A stretch of 64,000 nt of DNA from Piper betle (lineage: Eukaryota; Streptophyta; Magnoliopsida; Piperales; Piperaceae): positions 1 to 64,000 of the forward strand of contig JAURVB010012364.1 of assembly GCA_033002965.1 (NCBI GenBank), written 5' to 3'. This document shows, piece after piece, positions 37,195-48,441 of the stretch. The notes under the pieces were generated by a model. The model searched no databases. It was not told where the DNA came from and was given only the letters and a program-made list of their open reading frames with translations. Position numbers and translations under genes: made by a program. Position 1 is the first letter of the stretch. Every line of letters starts with the position of its first letter.

Positions 37195-37210
37195 AATGAA
37201 TTTATAGACT
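37195..37210 (-). promoter_or_regulatory. Putative pararetroviral RNA promoter (TATA box)
   Basis: On the minus strand TCTATAAATTCATTC is followed by a pyrimidine-rich stretch and then a long ORF-free leader (37140 down to 36600), which ends in the repeat with the primer site. Promoter, leader and primer site in that order is the usual caulimovirid layout (known); activity here is not implied. Confidence 0.5.
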
Positions 37211-37276
37211 TTAGAATGACTTGAAGAACAGGTAACCATGACCGGATGACCAGTAACCGGGTACCCACGTAGCCAG

Positions 37277-37962
37277 TTACAGAGTGGGCTCCACTTTGGG
37301 CCCAGCTGATGTAGGCTGAGTGGGTTTTACTGTGGGACCAGAAGAGGGTCCTACATAGAATTTGATAGTACTCCATGGTGAGTGTGCGGAATCAAGATAA
37401 ATAGTTTTAGAAGACAAATGTTGTGATTCAGCCATCCTAGAAGGAGTATTCAATGGTGATGGAGATCTATCAATGACTGGACATTTAAAAGTTAAATGAC
37501 CCCACTGTCCACAATACAAGCATTTAGGACCAAAATCAGATATGGGAAATTCAGTACAAAGAATTGCCATGTGACCAATATTTCCACAGAGATTGCATTG
37601 AAGATCCCTAGTGCTCCAAGGTGACTATGCATCTTGAATTGGGCTTTTCGTGAGCTTAGTAACAATGTTATTTATCTCTTCGGATGAAAGAGGCACAGGT
37701 TCAGGAAGAGCCTTCAACTAAGGTGTTATCCCATATGAGTTTAATAAATAAGCCAATCTTACTGTTTCATTAGAAGGTATACTAGGATTATTAATCTGCA
37801 CCTACAAAAACCAAGGATAAACATTAGGAGGTAGTGTTGGTGGAGGTACTGAAGTGGATGACCCAGACAAGGGAGGAACTGGCTCTTGAGGAAATAATTC
37901 ACATTGTTTAGGTAAAGCAATTAAATGGTTGAACTTATCCCACCATCTAATGTATACACGAT
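37277..37962 (-). pseudogene. Pararetroviral zinc-knuckle ORF remnant
   Basis: Contains a CCHC zinc knuckle, CLYCGQWGHLTFKC (about 37481-37522), the RNA-binding motif found in viral coat-protein regions, with a proline- and serine-rich stretch after it. Upstream residues IRWWDKFNHL and a PPLSG-type proline-rich linker lie in another frame. The solo LTR starts five bases beyond its 5' side, separating it from 40882-41700. Its place downstream of RT/RNase H is unusual. Confidence 0.6.
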
Positions 37963-40881
37963 GAGCCTGTAACACCCCGTTTCGGCTCACCCGTGAACCG
38001 ACCCGGAAATGTCACCGGCGACCGAACCGTTCGCTAATCTACTGGGTTCGGTTAAGCCGACCCGGATCTGCCCTCGGCGTCTCAAGATGGAGATGCAAAC
38101 ATGAAATGCATGAATGGGAACAATTGGGTTCTAACGCGGTCCTACATGCATGCTATGATGTACAAGCAAAGACAAGACAAAACAATAAATGAGAAACCAA
38201 AAGAAAATATATACTACTACGTAAAAACGGACAGAGTTTCCCCTAAAAGTGCAATAAGGGCCAACTTGTCCACAACAAAGGTATATAAATATTTTATGAA
38301 AATACGATAACACATAGCAATCTACCATGACATTCAATCATTATCTCATTTGTTTTCATCTAAGCCGAGGCTGAACTCAAGGCTCCCTGCTCATTCACAT
38401 CTATCCGTTCATTTCATAACAAGCAATTCATCAAGACAAAAACATTCTAACAATCATTCACACAGCATTAAACAACCATCATTATACATTACACGCGGCA
38501 GGTACATGTGTGCGCGGTTCCGTGCTGCTCCTCCGCAGTCCCGACAGCTTTCATTGCTCGCATTCCTCACCTACATATATATAGAAAAACCATCAGTAAC
38601 GAGTGTTACCGGCCTGGAAAATAACTAATATCAATCTGGCACAGGAGAGCAAACTCTCCTGTTGAATGAAAACCATATACTTCCTCAAGAACTCTCATCA
38701 GGGCACATATGGAAGCTGTCGCCCTCGGGTCGACAGCGTCCCCTTTCTTTCTCATTCTCATACCTTGGCCATTTCTCTATCGCTTCTCGCATCAAATCTC
38801 ATTCCTTTCCGCCCTCTGCACCTTCCATATTACTCCTGGCCTTGAGCACGAAGGCCGAGCACTCTCAGGCAGTCGCCTTTAGTACCCTTTGAAACCACAA
38901 GTCTAGACATGCGCTGCATTGCAGTACCCGTGAACCTCCACACTTCTCCGGGTTTGAGGAACTCAAAGGTGGAGTTGTCAGGATCCCTCGGGAATGAAAC
39001 GGCCCGCACACCATTCCAGAGCCCACTATCGACACACACGTGCCCGCTCGCGTAGCACGGTAGTCGGATTTCCCTCATTCAATCTCTCACAAAAATGCGA
39101 AAACTATACATATATATAGGTCTGGGTTGGGATTTATACAATAGGCCCGAAGGCAACGTGAGCTGGATCTGAAGTTCGAAAACAAACTCGAGGGATCTCA
39201 TCCTCGAGGGTTATTAATCCGGAAAATTGTTGGCTAAATGGCCCGAGTTAAGTGGGATCCGATAAAACGCCACTTAACACGTCCTGCACGTGATAAATCA
39301 AATACACAATAGAATAGCGTAAAACAGAGAACGAGTCCTAAACGGACCTGGTAGAAGCTCCAAACGGGTCCACGCGCCTAGGCGGCGAGCTCCTACACCG
39401 TACCTACACAATCAAGCTAAAAACTAACGCCCGCATGATGAATCACACATCCTATAGCACGCACACACAATCAACACAATCACGCATCAATCAACACACA
39501 TCAACCTATATCAATTCTAGCAAGTCTACTTAGGCTAGTTTGCATTAGATCATGATCATTACCTAGTTACCCTAATTAGTTTCTTAGCCTCCATTTTTAA
39601 CACCACTCAATCAAACAAATTTCATATTTTATCCTTAATCAAATCTACATTTATATATATTATTATAACACACAATTCACCAATCCTAGCATGCAATTCT
39701 AATAATCAATACTTTCAAATAATTAAGTTAAAATAAATTATACCTCGCGTCGTCAAAAATCGGCGACGGCTAGGGTTTCCGTTTCGTGGCTCGAAACTCG
39801 AATTCGGCACCTAGCGGCGTCCGAAGTCCGATCAGATTGGACCGGGTGCATTCGGCGGATGATCCGGCGAATTTCCCATGAATCCAATTTTCCGGCGGTT
39901 CCGGCGGTTTTCCGGCGAGTGTCGAGTTTTGCGGTTCGGCGGTTTTCCGGCGATGATTCGGGACGGGGCAATCAGGGGGTCTATCGGCACCAGCTCGACG
40001 AGCTTGGTCCGATGGTGGTGTCAAACAAAGCAGCCGAGGTGGCGATGGCCGTCGACGGCGGCGTCGAAAATGGGCGGCGGTGGCGGCGTGCTCCGATCGG
40101 GGCTACGGCCGGCCTCGACGGCGGTCGGGATGATGGGGGAAACGTCGGCGACGGCGAGGGGGTGGTCGTCGGGGTCACAGCGGCGGCGGCGCGGCCCGGA
40201 CGACGGCGGAATCAGGCTCGGAGTGGCGACGGCCGAGGCGGCTTCGCGGCATCGCGGCGGCGCGCCGGCAGGCGATCGGTGGCCGGGGTCGGTCGGGGCG
40301 GCACGGCGACGGCACGGCAAGGCGGAGCGGCGTCGATCAGCGGCAGTGCGGCATCGGCAGGCGGCAGCACACAACGGCGAGGGTTTGGGTGAAGAAGGGT
40401 CGGGAGGGAGAAGAAATGCTCTAGTGGCAGTTTCGTAAATAAGTATTGACTCGATTCCTACTCGAGTCAAAATAATAACTAGTTCGTAATAAATTCTAAA
40501 AAAATCTAGAAAAATATGGAAAAATTCCATAAAATAAAACAAACACAACAACATCCAAATGGCATGCTCTATAACTAATAACCCACCCGAATATAATCCA
40601 ACGCGTCCTAACGCGTTATTCGGCCTAAAACTATTTCTACGATCAAACATATAAAAAGAAAAAAATACTGCATACTTTCATATATTCTGATAACTCATAT
40701 CTCACCATCTTCTCGACGTTATCATCATATATTCAGGTACACCTGACTCTCATCGCTCATAACTCACGGCTGGCCTCGACTCAGCACGCGGTTCATGAAA
40801 CTAACTCGACTCGAACCAACGGTTGAACCGACTGGTTCGGTAACGTAAAACCCTGACTCGAGTCACGGGTTTTACAGAGCC
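37963..40881 (-). mobile_element. Solo LTR (2.9 kb) with 5 bp target duplication GAGCC
   Basis: 37968-40876 begins TGTAACACCCC and ends GGGTTTTACA (plus strand), the reverse of the TGTAAAACCC...TGTTACA LTR family at 48442-57943. Exact GAGCC flanks occur at 37963-37967 and 40877-40881. There is no internal domain or second LTR, so this is recombination between two LTRs. It retains the family blocks: CCCTAAAAGTGCAAT, the 'tatatatagg' stretch, 'aattatacctcgcg', a GC-rich part (39760-40400) and the ACTCGAGTC hairpin (40445-40470). Insertion is inside the pararetroviral copy, so it is younger than that integration. Confidence 0.88.
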
Positions 40882-41700
40882 AGTGAAAAAATCAGTATTC
40901 CCTTGTCATCAATAGTTTGAAAGCAAAAATTCCAAGATAAAATCCATGGAATTCTACAGTATCTAATAAGATAGAAGAAATGATTTTTAAAGGACTTATG
41001 AACTAACTGGAAAAACTTTTCAAATTGGAGTTTGTAATATCGAGGTAAATACTTAATTTAAGGACCAAGCTCTGACATCCACCGGTGAAACCAAGCAGAA
41101 ACTGCACATGGTTTTGGAAGGTCAATTCGGAGAAACTAGGAATGTTGACTTTGAGGGTTTTTGGACAATAAGACTTTATCATAGACATCAATATAATCCA
41201 GTAATTATATTCATCTGGAAATAATCCTGGGAGGAGGTTTTGCATTACTAAATTTACGAAGATTATTAGGATGTCCATATTCTTCCATAGTTACCACTTT
41301 ATATATGATAAGTTTACTATATGAAATTTTTGTTTCATAGGCTTCTGGATAAGAAAGAATAGACGGGAAATCTTCTCCAGCATACCTATGAGTAATTTGG
41401 CAGGATCAACATATCTTATAAAACTAATTCATAAAAGAATCGAGTTTTACCAGAAACAACTGGAAAATGAGAATATAAAGGACAATGGTTTAAAGCAACT
41501 TCATTAGGATCAAGTTGTTCAAGAATTTCAGGAGATTGCTCAAGATAACAAATATGTAAAGGAGGTGTTTTTTGGATATAAGGACTCATATTTTTATAAG
41601 AAGCTTTTTCTGGGTGAGGGTTATCATTTGGAAAACGAGGGTAATTTCTGTAAAATGGTGGAGGATGATTAGGAGGATGATTGGGCATTTTCACTTTTCC
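40882..41700 (-). pseudogene. Pararetroviral sequence downstream of RNase H
   Basis: Broken minus-strand frames (41694-41416 and 41278-41003) follow the RNase H end. The first is proline-rich with PNHPPNHPPPFYRNYP near its start. No domain is recognised. They continue the coding block of the minus copy up to the solo LTR. Confidence 0.5.
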
Positions 41701-41722
41701 CTTTCCCTAGTCCATATTCCCT

Positions 41723-43286
41723 CTACAGAAATTCAGGAGTGAGAAAATCCGGTAAAGAGTTAGCTAAACCAGGAATATATTCAATATCAAAATAAAAAAT
41801 AGCAAGTAAAGCTTGCCATCTAGCAAAAATATGTTTAGAAGCAGGGTTTTGTACATCCTTTTCTAAAATAAATCTTAGCAGCAGTAGAATCAATATGTAA
41901 AAGAAATTTAGCATTAAGAAGATCATCTTGAAATTTTAAAATAAAATTTACAATACTAAGCATTTTCTTTTTAATTGTAGAATACTTAGATTGAGTATCA
42001 TTCCATAAACCTGAATGATATCTTATAATAAAAGATTTATTATTAATATTTTGTTTTAATATTCCCCATAGCCGATATCTGAGGCATCCGTTTCAACGAT
42101 TTTTAAGGTAAGCGGATGGGCTAAACTAAGACAAGGAATATATATAAGCTTTTGTTTAATATGTTGTACAGCTTTAGTATGAGCTTCTGTCCATGGAGGA
42201 GTATTCTTTTTAAATCTTTGAAATAATAACTTGCAATCAAATGCTAATTCTTTATAAAAATCAGATATATAATTAGGCTTCTTAAAAATTTCAGTAATTG
42301 ATTCTTATCTATTATTTTATAGGGAAGCTTACTAGAAAATTCTATTACTCTGTGAATAGGTTTAATATTTCCTTTCTCTATATTATGTCCAGGAAATCTT
42401 GTTTGAGTTTGGACTAATAATATTTTAGATTTAGATAAAACTATTCCATTATGTATTGCTATTTTATAAAACTGATTTAGATGTTTAAAATGTTGATCAA
42501 AATTATTAGAATAGATTAACACATCATCTATATATACAATTATAAAACTGATATAAGGATTAAAAATGTCATTCATAATTTTTTGAAATTCTAATGGGGC
42601 ATTTTTAAGCCAAAATGCTTTACATTCCATTCATATTGTCCAAATGGAACATTAAAAGCAGTTTATAACGATCTTCTTCTTTAATTTGTATCTGCCAAAA
42701 TCTTGATTTTAGATCAAATTTACTAAATATTTGTGCATTATATAATCTTTTTAATAAATCCTTTTTATTTGGTATTGGATATCTAATCCATTTTAAAACT
42801 TTATTTAAAGGTTTATAATTAATAACTAGTCTTGGGCTCCTCTTTCTATTTCAGATGCTCTAAATACATAGAAGCAGAACAAAACCATGATGATTTACTT
42901 TCTCTAATTAATCTATTGTCTAATAAAGTTTTTATTTCTTTTTGATAATATTCTACTAATTCTTTATTCATTTGTATAGGTCTAGCTTTAGTAGGAATTA
43001 GATTATATATAAATCCATCTTCATAAGGAAGAGTTTCCCAAGAACGAGTTTCTTTATATACTAAAATTCTTGGAGTTATAAAAGATTTAAACCATTTTTT
43101 AAATGGGATTTCATAACCTAATTGTTTTAAACTTTTATAATATTCTTCGTTATAATCTTTTATTTGGTTTTCATCAAATGTTGAAAAATACCATTTTCTG
43201 AAATTTTTATTTCTAGGATTCATAAACTCTTTAGAACATTTATGTCTATTAGGTTCATACTCTACTTTATGAATTTTAAATTTCAT
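41723..43286 (-). pseudogene. Pararetroviral reverse transcriptase and RNase H
   Basis: From 43286 downward: an N-terminal linker (NLIPTKARPIQMNKELVEYY), a broken fingers region (42845-42640), the palm with the catalytic box YIDD (42523-42534) preceded by FNPYISFIIV, thumb sequence with QLLKFLRSL, and at 41926-41723 the RNase H end with HIFARWQALL and NSLPDFLT. The enzyme would copy pregenomic RNA to DNA. Several frameshifts and stops break it. The protease expected just upstream is absent in this copy, although it is present in the plus-strand fragment. Confidence 0.85.
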
Positions 43287-44225
43287 TTCTGAAAACTTGG
43301 TTCATTTGTATATAAAGCATGAGGAATTTTATGTTCAGATATGATAATACTGGCAACATTGGAACTTGATGAGGCTTGATTATCATGTAAAGAAGGAAAT
43401 CTTGTTGATGTACTATTTCTACCAAAGTTAATATTTACATCCCCATTATTTTCTTTAATTACAGCTTCTGTTGATCTTTTTTCAATTTTAAGAGGTACTA
43501 TCCTTTCTAATTTCTAGGATTCTGGAAGTACAATTTCTTGTCACTTTATAGTTTTATGGATTTCAATATTAGCTCTAGTTGTATCTATTTGGAATAATGT
43601 AATATTTTCTTTTCGTGACATTAATCTTGCATTAGGATTTATTGATGTCATAGCCTTGAAACATATTCTGTATATAATATAGATATTTTTATATCCTTCT
43701 TTCATATCATATCCTTCTCTTTTCATATTTAAACACAAAGCATCTTTTAAATAAGGATCTGTCAAGGATAACAAAAAATTAGAAAAACAATTAAAATATA
43801 CAGGTCCAGTTCTTAAGCTGGATTCTATTATTCCTAATAGAGAGTCTTGAAATTTATTATGTCTAGTATCTCGTAAACAGAGTGATATTGATGTATTCAA
43901 TCCTTCTCTTGTTAATGACTTAACCGCTATTTGTACTAATCCTAAGTGAATATAATTATATTCTTTACTTAGTTCTTCTAATATTTTATTAGTTAATAAG
44001 GATAAGTTATTTGTAAAATTTTGTGCACTTATATTTTCTTCAAAAGTTTTAATAAGATAAGCTTGTTTAAATTCAAGTAGACTTTTATTATAAACTTTTA
44101 AGTTTAACTTTAGGGATTGACCACTTATTTAGGTGTTGTTCTATATTATTATATACAAGTTGTTTTGTAATCTTAGAACTTTCTAGATCATTTAATCTTT
44201 GGACTAATTGTTGTAAGAAATCCAT
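43287..44225 (-). pseudogene. Pararetroviral movement protein (30K-type) remnant
   Basis: A start at 44225 (MDFLQQLVQRLNDL) is followed by several frame breaks. At 43900-43541 the frame reads LGIIESSLRTGPVYFNC and LFQIDTTRANIEIHKT, matching the conserved core of caulimovirid cell-to-cell movement proteins. A Ser-rich tail runs to 43290. It is the first coding region after the primer site, its usual place. Non-functional. Confidence 0.72.
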
Positions 44226-44304
44226 CTTTCTTCCTAGATTCTATACCTGACACTAAGAATTTCCTAGCAGATCACACTTCAACTACGACTTCGCCTACCT
44301 TAGC

Positions 44305-44572
44305 CTTGTGTCGACTTACAAGAAGGTACTACGTCACCTAGCTTTAGTCATGTCTCTAAGGTTCAAATGGATCTGATACCACAACGACACAGGATCTCAA
44401 ACGTTCTAAAATTTTCTAAAATCAGAACAGTACTACTAAGAAAGCAGAACAGTACTATTAACTAGAACTCTAATAATTGAAAATATAATGCATATATCCT
44501 TTTCAGAAATTATTGAAAATATTATGCATATATCCTTTTCAGGAATTTAAATTTGAAAAAAATTTTATTGAA

Positions 44573-44575
<3 letters not shown>
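44305..44575 (-). repeat. Pararetroviral terminal repeat, outer copy, with primer site
   Basis: Direct counterpart of 36271-36575. On the minus strand TGGTATCAGATCC (about 44370) differs by one base from the initiator-Met-tRNA primer site. It ends in the (TA)n tract at 44577. Confidence 0.75.

Positions 44576-44576
<1 letters not shown>

Positions 44577-44619
<43 letters not shown>
44577..44619. repeat. (TA)n microsatellite between pararetrovirus and E2
   Basis: About 21 TA units. It is the integration border of the pararetroviral copy and also the left flank of E2. Confidence 0.9.
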
Positions 44620-44622
<3 letters not shown>

Positions 44623-45490
44623 GGTGAGGGAGGCTGTGATGCAGCATAGCCATCTTGGTTGTGCTGCATCTTTCCAGCCGTTGGATTCAATCCAACGGCT
44701 GGAAATAAACCTCCCCACCCCCACGCTTCCCACACGACCCCACCCCTCTTCTCCTCCCCTCCTCCAGCTTCCGGCCCCGCCGTCATCCCCCACCGCCGCG
44801 CCCCTCGTCCCCCCGCCCCCCACCACTTTCCTCGTCCCACCCCCGACGCTGCCCCTCGTCCCCGCACCCTTATTCTCCCCGCCCCACCTCCTCCCTCCTG
44901 GTCGATTTGCCACCTTGCCCCCCTGTTTTTGCCATCGACAATCTCCCCCACTGCCGCGCCCCTCATCCCCCCGCCGCGTTCCTCATCCCACACCCACCAC
45001 TACCCCTTGTCCCCCACCCCCCTACGCACCCCTATTTGCCCCGCCCCGCCCCGCTTCCTCCCCCGGCCGGTTTGCCGCCCCGCCCTCCTCTATTTTTCCG
45101 TCGACAATCTCCCTCCCCCCTCTGTTTTTTTCCCAGCAATGGTAGGCAAGGCCACAATGGTGGATGGGACCTCAACGACAGAGACGCATTGTCCCGATGG
45201 GGAGCTGCGGTGGTGGTAGGGAGGAGGTAGGGAGCTGCGGCGAGAGATGATAAGCAAGGCCACATTGGCAGTGGCGGGTGGGGAGCTGCGGCGTTGTCGC
45301 GTTGTCACAGCGACCCCGAGCATGAACTGTCCAGGCCTGGGGAAGAGTAGGGATGGCAGCGGGCGGCCGGCAGCGAGGTCGCTGGTGGTTGGTAGCGCGG
45401 CAAAACAAAGGGGGGTGGGGGGATGGAAAAGGGCGATGGCAATTAGGCTGATCGAGACTCTACTTTTAGGATCATAGCCTCCTCACCCTC
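44620..45490. mobile_element. TA-targeted inverted-repeat element E2 (871 bp)
   Basis: The ends are GAGGGTGAGGGAGGCT and the inverse of GAGGGTGAGGAGGCT, set in TA repeats. The left end carries two hairpins: GATGCAGCAtAGCC...GGtTGTGCTGCATC and CCAGCCGTTGGATT...AATCCAACGGCTGG. The interior is C-rich on the left and G-rich on the right. Long Pro-rich frames in it are compositional and code nothing recognisable. Confidence 0.75.
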
Positions 45491-45559
45491 ATAAATATAT
45501 ATATATATATATATAGGGCAAGGAGGCTGTACTGCAGCACAGCCGAGCTGGCTGTGCTG

Positions 45560-46470
45560 TAGTGTTTCAGCCGTTGGATCAAATCCAACGGCTGAAACAT
45601 GCCCCCCACTTCCCCCCTTCTCCAGCCGTTGGATTTAATCAAACGGCTGGATAAGTTTCTAGCGTCGCCGCCGCCGCCGGCCGACGCATCGCCGCCACCC
45701 CGGCCGACGCAACGCACCACCCCGTGCCCCGCGTGTCGCATCCTCGCCGGGGGCGGTGTAGACCGCCGGGCGACAGGGCGGCGGACCTAGCCGCCCCGCC
45801 TCTTCCCCTGCCGGCCCGCCGGGCCGCCACCCCGCCACGCGACGCCCCCCCCCCCCGTTCTCCAGCCGTTGGATCAAATCCAACGGCTGAAACCATGCCC
45901 CCACTTCCCTCTTCTCCAGCCGTTGGATTTAATCAAACGGCTGGATAAAAGTTTCTAGCGTCGCCGCCGCCGCCGGCCGACGCATCGCCGCCACCCCGGC
46001 TGACGCGACGCCACCCCCCTGCCCCACGTGTCGCATCCTCGCCGGGGCGGCAACGTAACCGCCGGGTGACAGGGCGGCGGATCTAGCCGCCCCGCCTCTT
46101 CCCCTGCCGGCCCGCCGCCCCGCCGCTGGGCGACACCACCGCCACCCCGCCGGGCGACGCACCCCCCTTCTCCAGCCGTTGGATCAAATCCAACGGCTGA
46201 AACATGCCCCCCACTTCCCTCTTCTCCAGCCATTGGATTTAATCAACGGCTGGATAAAAAAAGTTTCTGCGTCGCCGTCGCCGCCACCCCGGCCGACGCG
46301 ACGCCACCCCCCTGCCCCGCCCGTCGCCGCCCGCCGGGGGCGGCGACGTAACCGCCGGGCGACGGGCGGCGGATCTAGCCGCCCCGCCTCTTCCCCTGCC
46401 GGCCCGCCGCCCCGCCGCCGGGCGACACCACCGCCACCCCGTCCCCTGCCCGCCACCCCGCCCCGTCGCC
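45560..46470 (+). repeat. Three ~300 bp tandem units with paired hairpins
   Basis: Units begin near 45560, 45860 and 46170. Each has a CAGCCGTTGGATCAAATCC hairpin, then about 50 bp later a CAGCCGTTGGATTTAATC hairpin, then a GC-rich part with 'gccgacgcatcgccgcc' and 'cgccgggcgac' blocks. The third unit has mutations in the second hairpin. Confidence 0.8.
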
Positions 46471-46640
46471 CCCGCCCGCCACCCCTCCGCGCCCCCCTCG
46501 GCCCCCGCCGCCACCCCGCCGCGCCCCCCTCGGCCCCCGCCGCCACCCCGCCGCGCCCCCCTCGGCCCCCGCCCGCCACCCCGCCGCGCCCCCCTCGGCC
46601 TCCGCCCGCCACCCCGCCGCGCCGCGCCCCCCGTCCCCTG
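46440..46640 (+). repeat. C-rich minisatellite, ~33 bp period
   Basis: About five copies of a 'cgcgcccccctcggccccc' unit followed by 'gcccgccacccc'. Almost no A or T. Confidence 0.75.
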
Positions 46641-47204
46641 TCGCCGCCGCCGCCCCCCCCCCCCCCCCCGGCCGTCGCCGTGGCCGGGCACCCTTCCCGC
46701 CCCCTCCGCCGTCGCTGCTGCGGCGGCGCCGGCAGCCCTTTTTTTTTTTGATCTTGGCCGTTGGATGCTAATCCAACGGCCAAGATCAAACTCCAGCACA
46801 GCCAAGATGGCTGTGCTGGAGTACAGGAAAAGTTTTTCCATATATATATAGGGCAGCGCTACTGTGCGCTGCCCCCGTCCCTGCCCTTGCCGGCCTCCCG
46901 TGCCCCCTCCCTTCCCCCGGCCCCTACCCACCTCCACCCCATGCCCCCGTCCCACCAGCCGCCCCAGCCCCCCGCCCCCGCCCCGCAGGCTCGCCCCTGC
47001 CCCAGCCTCAGCCAGCCGCTGCCCCCACCACCCTGGCCGCACCACGACATCCCCCTCCTGGCCTCTCCCAGCATTGCGGCTCCCCCTGCCCCGCCCGGCC
47101 GCGTTCAGGTGTCTACTCGCCGGCCCCCGGCGAGGTCACCGACGGTCGCGCGGCGGGAGGAGAGAAGAAGCAGGGGAGAAAGGTGGACAAAACGGGGATG
47201 GTAA

Positions 47205-48310
47205 TTTCGTAATAAAAACTTGACTCGATCTCGACTCGAGTCAATAATATGAAATAAATTTTTTTAAAAAATAAAATATTTTTGTAATAAAATCTTAACT
47301 CGATCTCGATTTTAGTCAATAGTATAAAATAATTTTTTAAAAAAATAATTTTATAATAAAAATTTGATTCGTTCTTGACTCGAGTCAATAGCATAAGATA
47401 ATTTTTTTAAAAAAATAAAATAATTTATTAATAAAAACTTGATTCGATCACGATTTGAGTCAATAGTGTGAAATAGTTTTTTTAAAAATAATTTCCTAAT
47501 ATTACATCGAGTCAAAGTTTTTATTAATAAATTACTTTATTTTAAAAAAATTATTTCATATTATTGACTCGAGTCGAGATTGAATAAAGTTTTTATTACA
47601 AAATTACTTTATTTTTTTTAAAAAATTTATTTTATATTATTGACTCGAATCGAGATCAAATCAAGTTTTTATACAAAATTATTTTATTTTTTTTAAAAAA
47701 ATATTTCATTTTATTGACTTGAGTCAAGATCGAGTCAAGTTTTTATTACAATTTTTTTTGAAAAATTTATTTCATACTATTAACTCGAGTAGAGATCGAG
47801 TCAAGTTTTTATTACAAAATTACCACCCCCTATTTCTTCACTTTCTTTTGGCGCACCACCCCCTGCTGGCGACCTTGATCCTGACTCGAGTTAATATTAC
47901 GAAATAAATTTAAAAAAAATAAAATAATTGATTTTAAAATATAAAAAAATTTTAAAATAAAATAATTTTGTAATAAAAACTTGAATCGATCCTGCACGGG
48001 ACTGAGTCAAGTTTTGATTACAAAATAAATTAAAAAATTAAAATAATTCTGTAATAAAAACTTGACTCGGTCTCGACTCGAATCAAGTTTTTATAACAAA
48101 ATAATTTTTTTAAAAAAATAATTCCGTAATAAATTATTTTAACTCGAGTCGGGATCGATAAAATTTTTATTACGAAATTATTTTATTAATTTTTTTTTGT
48201 AATATTAACTTAAGTCGGGACCGAGTTAAGTTTTTATTATGATTTTATTTTATTTTTTAAATTTATTTTGTAATATTAACCGTAGTCCGATCAAGTAAAA
48301 TTTTTATTAC
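47205..48310. repeat. Degenerate array of TTGACTCGA...TCGAGTCAA modules
   Basis: At least ten modules of 'taataaaaacTTGACTCGAtctcgacTCGAGTCAA' type, some inverted around about 47500, with 'aaaataa' filler. Same module as in the E1 array and the long LTRs. The array is more decayed than that of E1. Confidence 0.72.
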
Positions 48311-48441
48311 CAAAATACCCTCCCCTGTTTTTTCCCTTTGTTTTGGTGCCCCACCCCCTGCCGGCGACCTTGCCGCCGGCCGTCTGCAGGCCAACGATCT
48401 CGCCACCTGGGGGCTGGATGGGCCTGTTGGGAAACACGTGG

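Larger units (their letters stand above)
35080..44575. other. Endogenous pararetrovirus (Caulimoviridae-like) locus, rearranged
   Basis: A plus-strand fragment (35129-36268: protease and start of reverse transcriptase) is joined head to head with a longer minus-strand copy (44575 down to 36271: movement protein, RT/RNase H, a zinc-knuckle ORF, promoter and leader). The minus copy is bounded by a ~300 bp direct repeat, each with a primer-site-like motif, as expected of a linear copy of a terminally redundant circular genome. Removing the solo LTR leaves about 5.1 kb between primer sites, short of the usual 7-8 kb, so sequence is missing. (TA)n tracts flank both sides. All frames are broken; I infer an old, inactive integration. 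Genus not assigned. Confidence 0.85.
45516..46840. mobile_element. TA-targeted inverted-repeat element E3 (1.3 kb)
   Basis: Set between TA tracts. The left end has GCAGCACAGCC...GGCTGTGCTG and TTTCAGCCGTTGGATC...GATTTGGAT-type pairing; the right end has CCAGCACAGCC...GGCTGTGCTGG and GATCTTGGCCGTTGGAT...ATCCAACGGCCAAGATC. The outer ~10 bp of the two ends do not match well. The interior consists of three ~300 bp tandem units and a C-rich minisatellite (46440-46640). Frames are low complexity. Confidence 0.7.

Noticed and set aside
39859..40650. 177-209 codon frames in the solo LTR
   Set aside because: They lie in the GC-rich LTR part and are not kept in the related LTRs at 48442 and 54866.
44513..47223. 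Long Pro/Ala/Arg-rich frames up to ~270 codons in E2-E4
   Set aside because: GC-rich low-complexity repeats keep several frames open at once on both strands; no start context, family or splice support.
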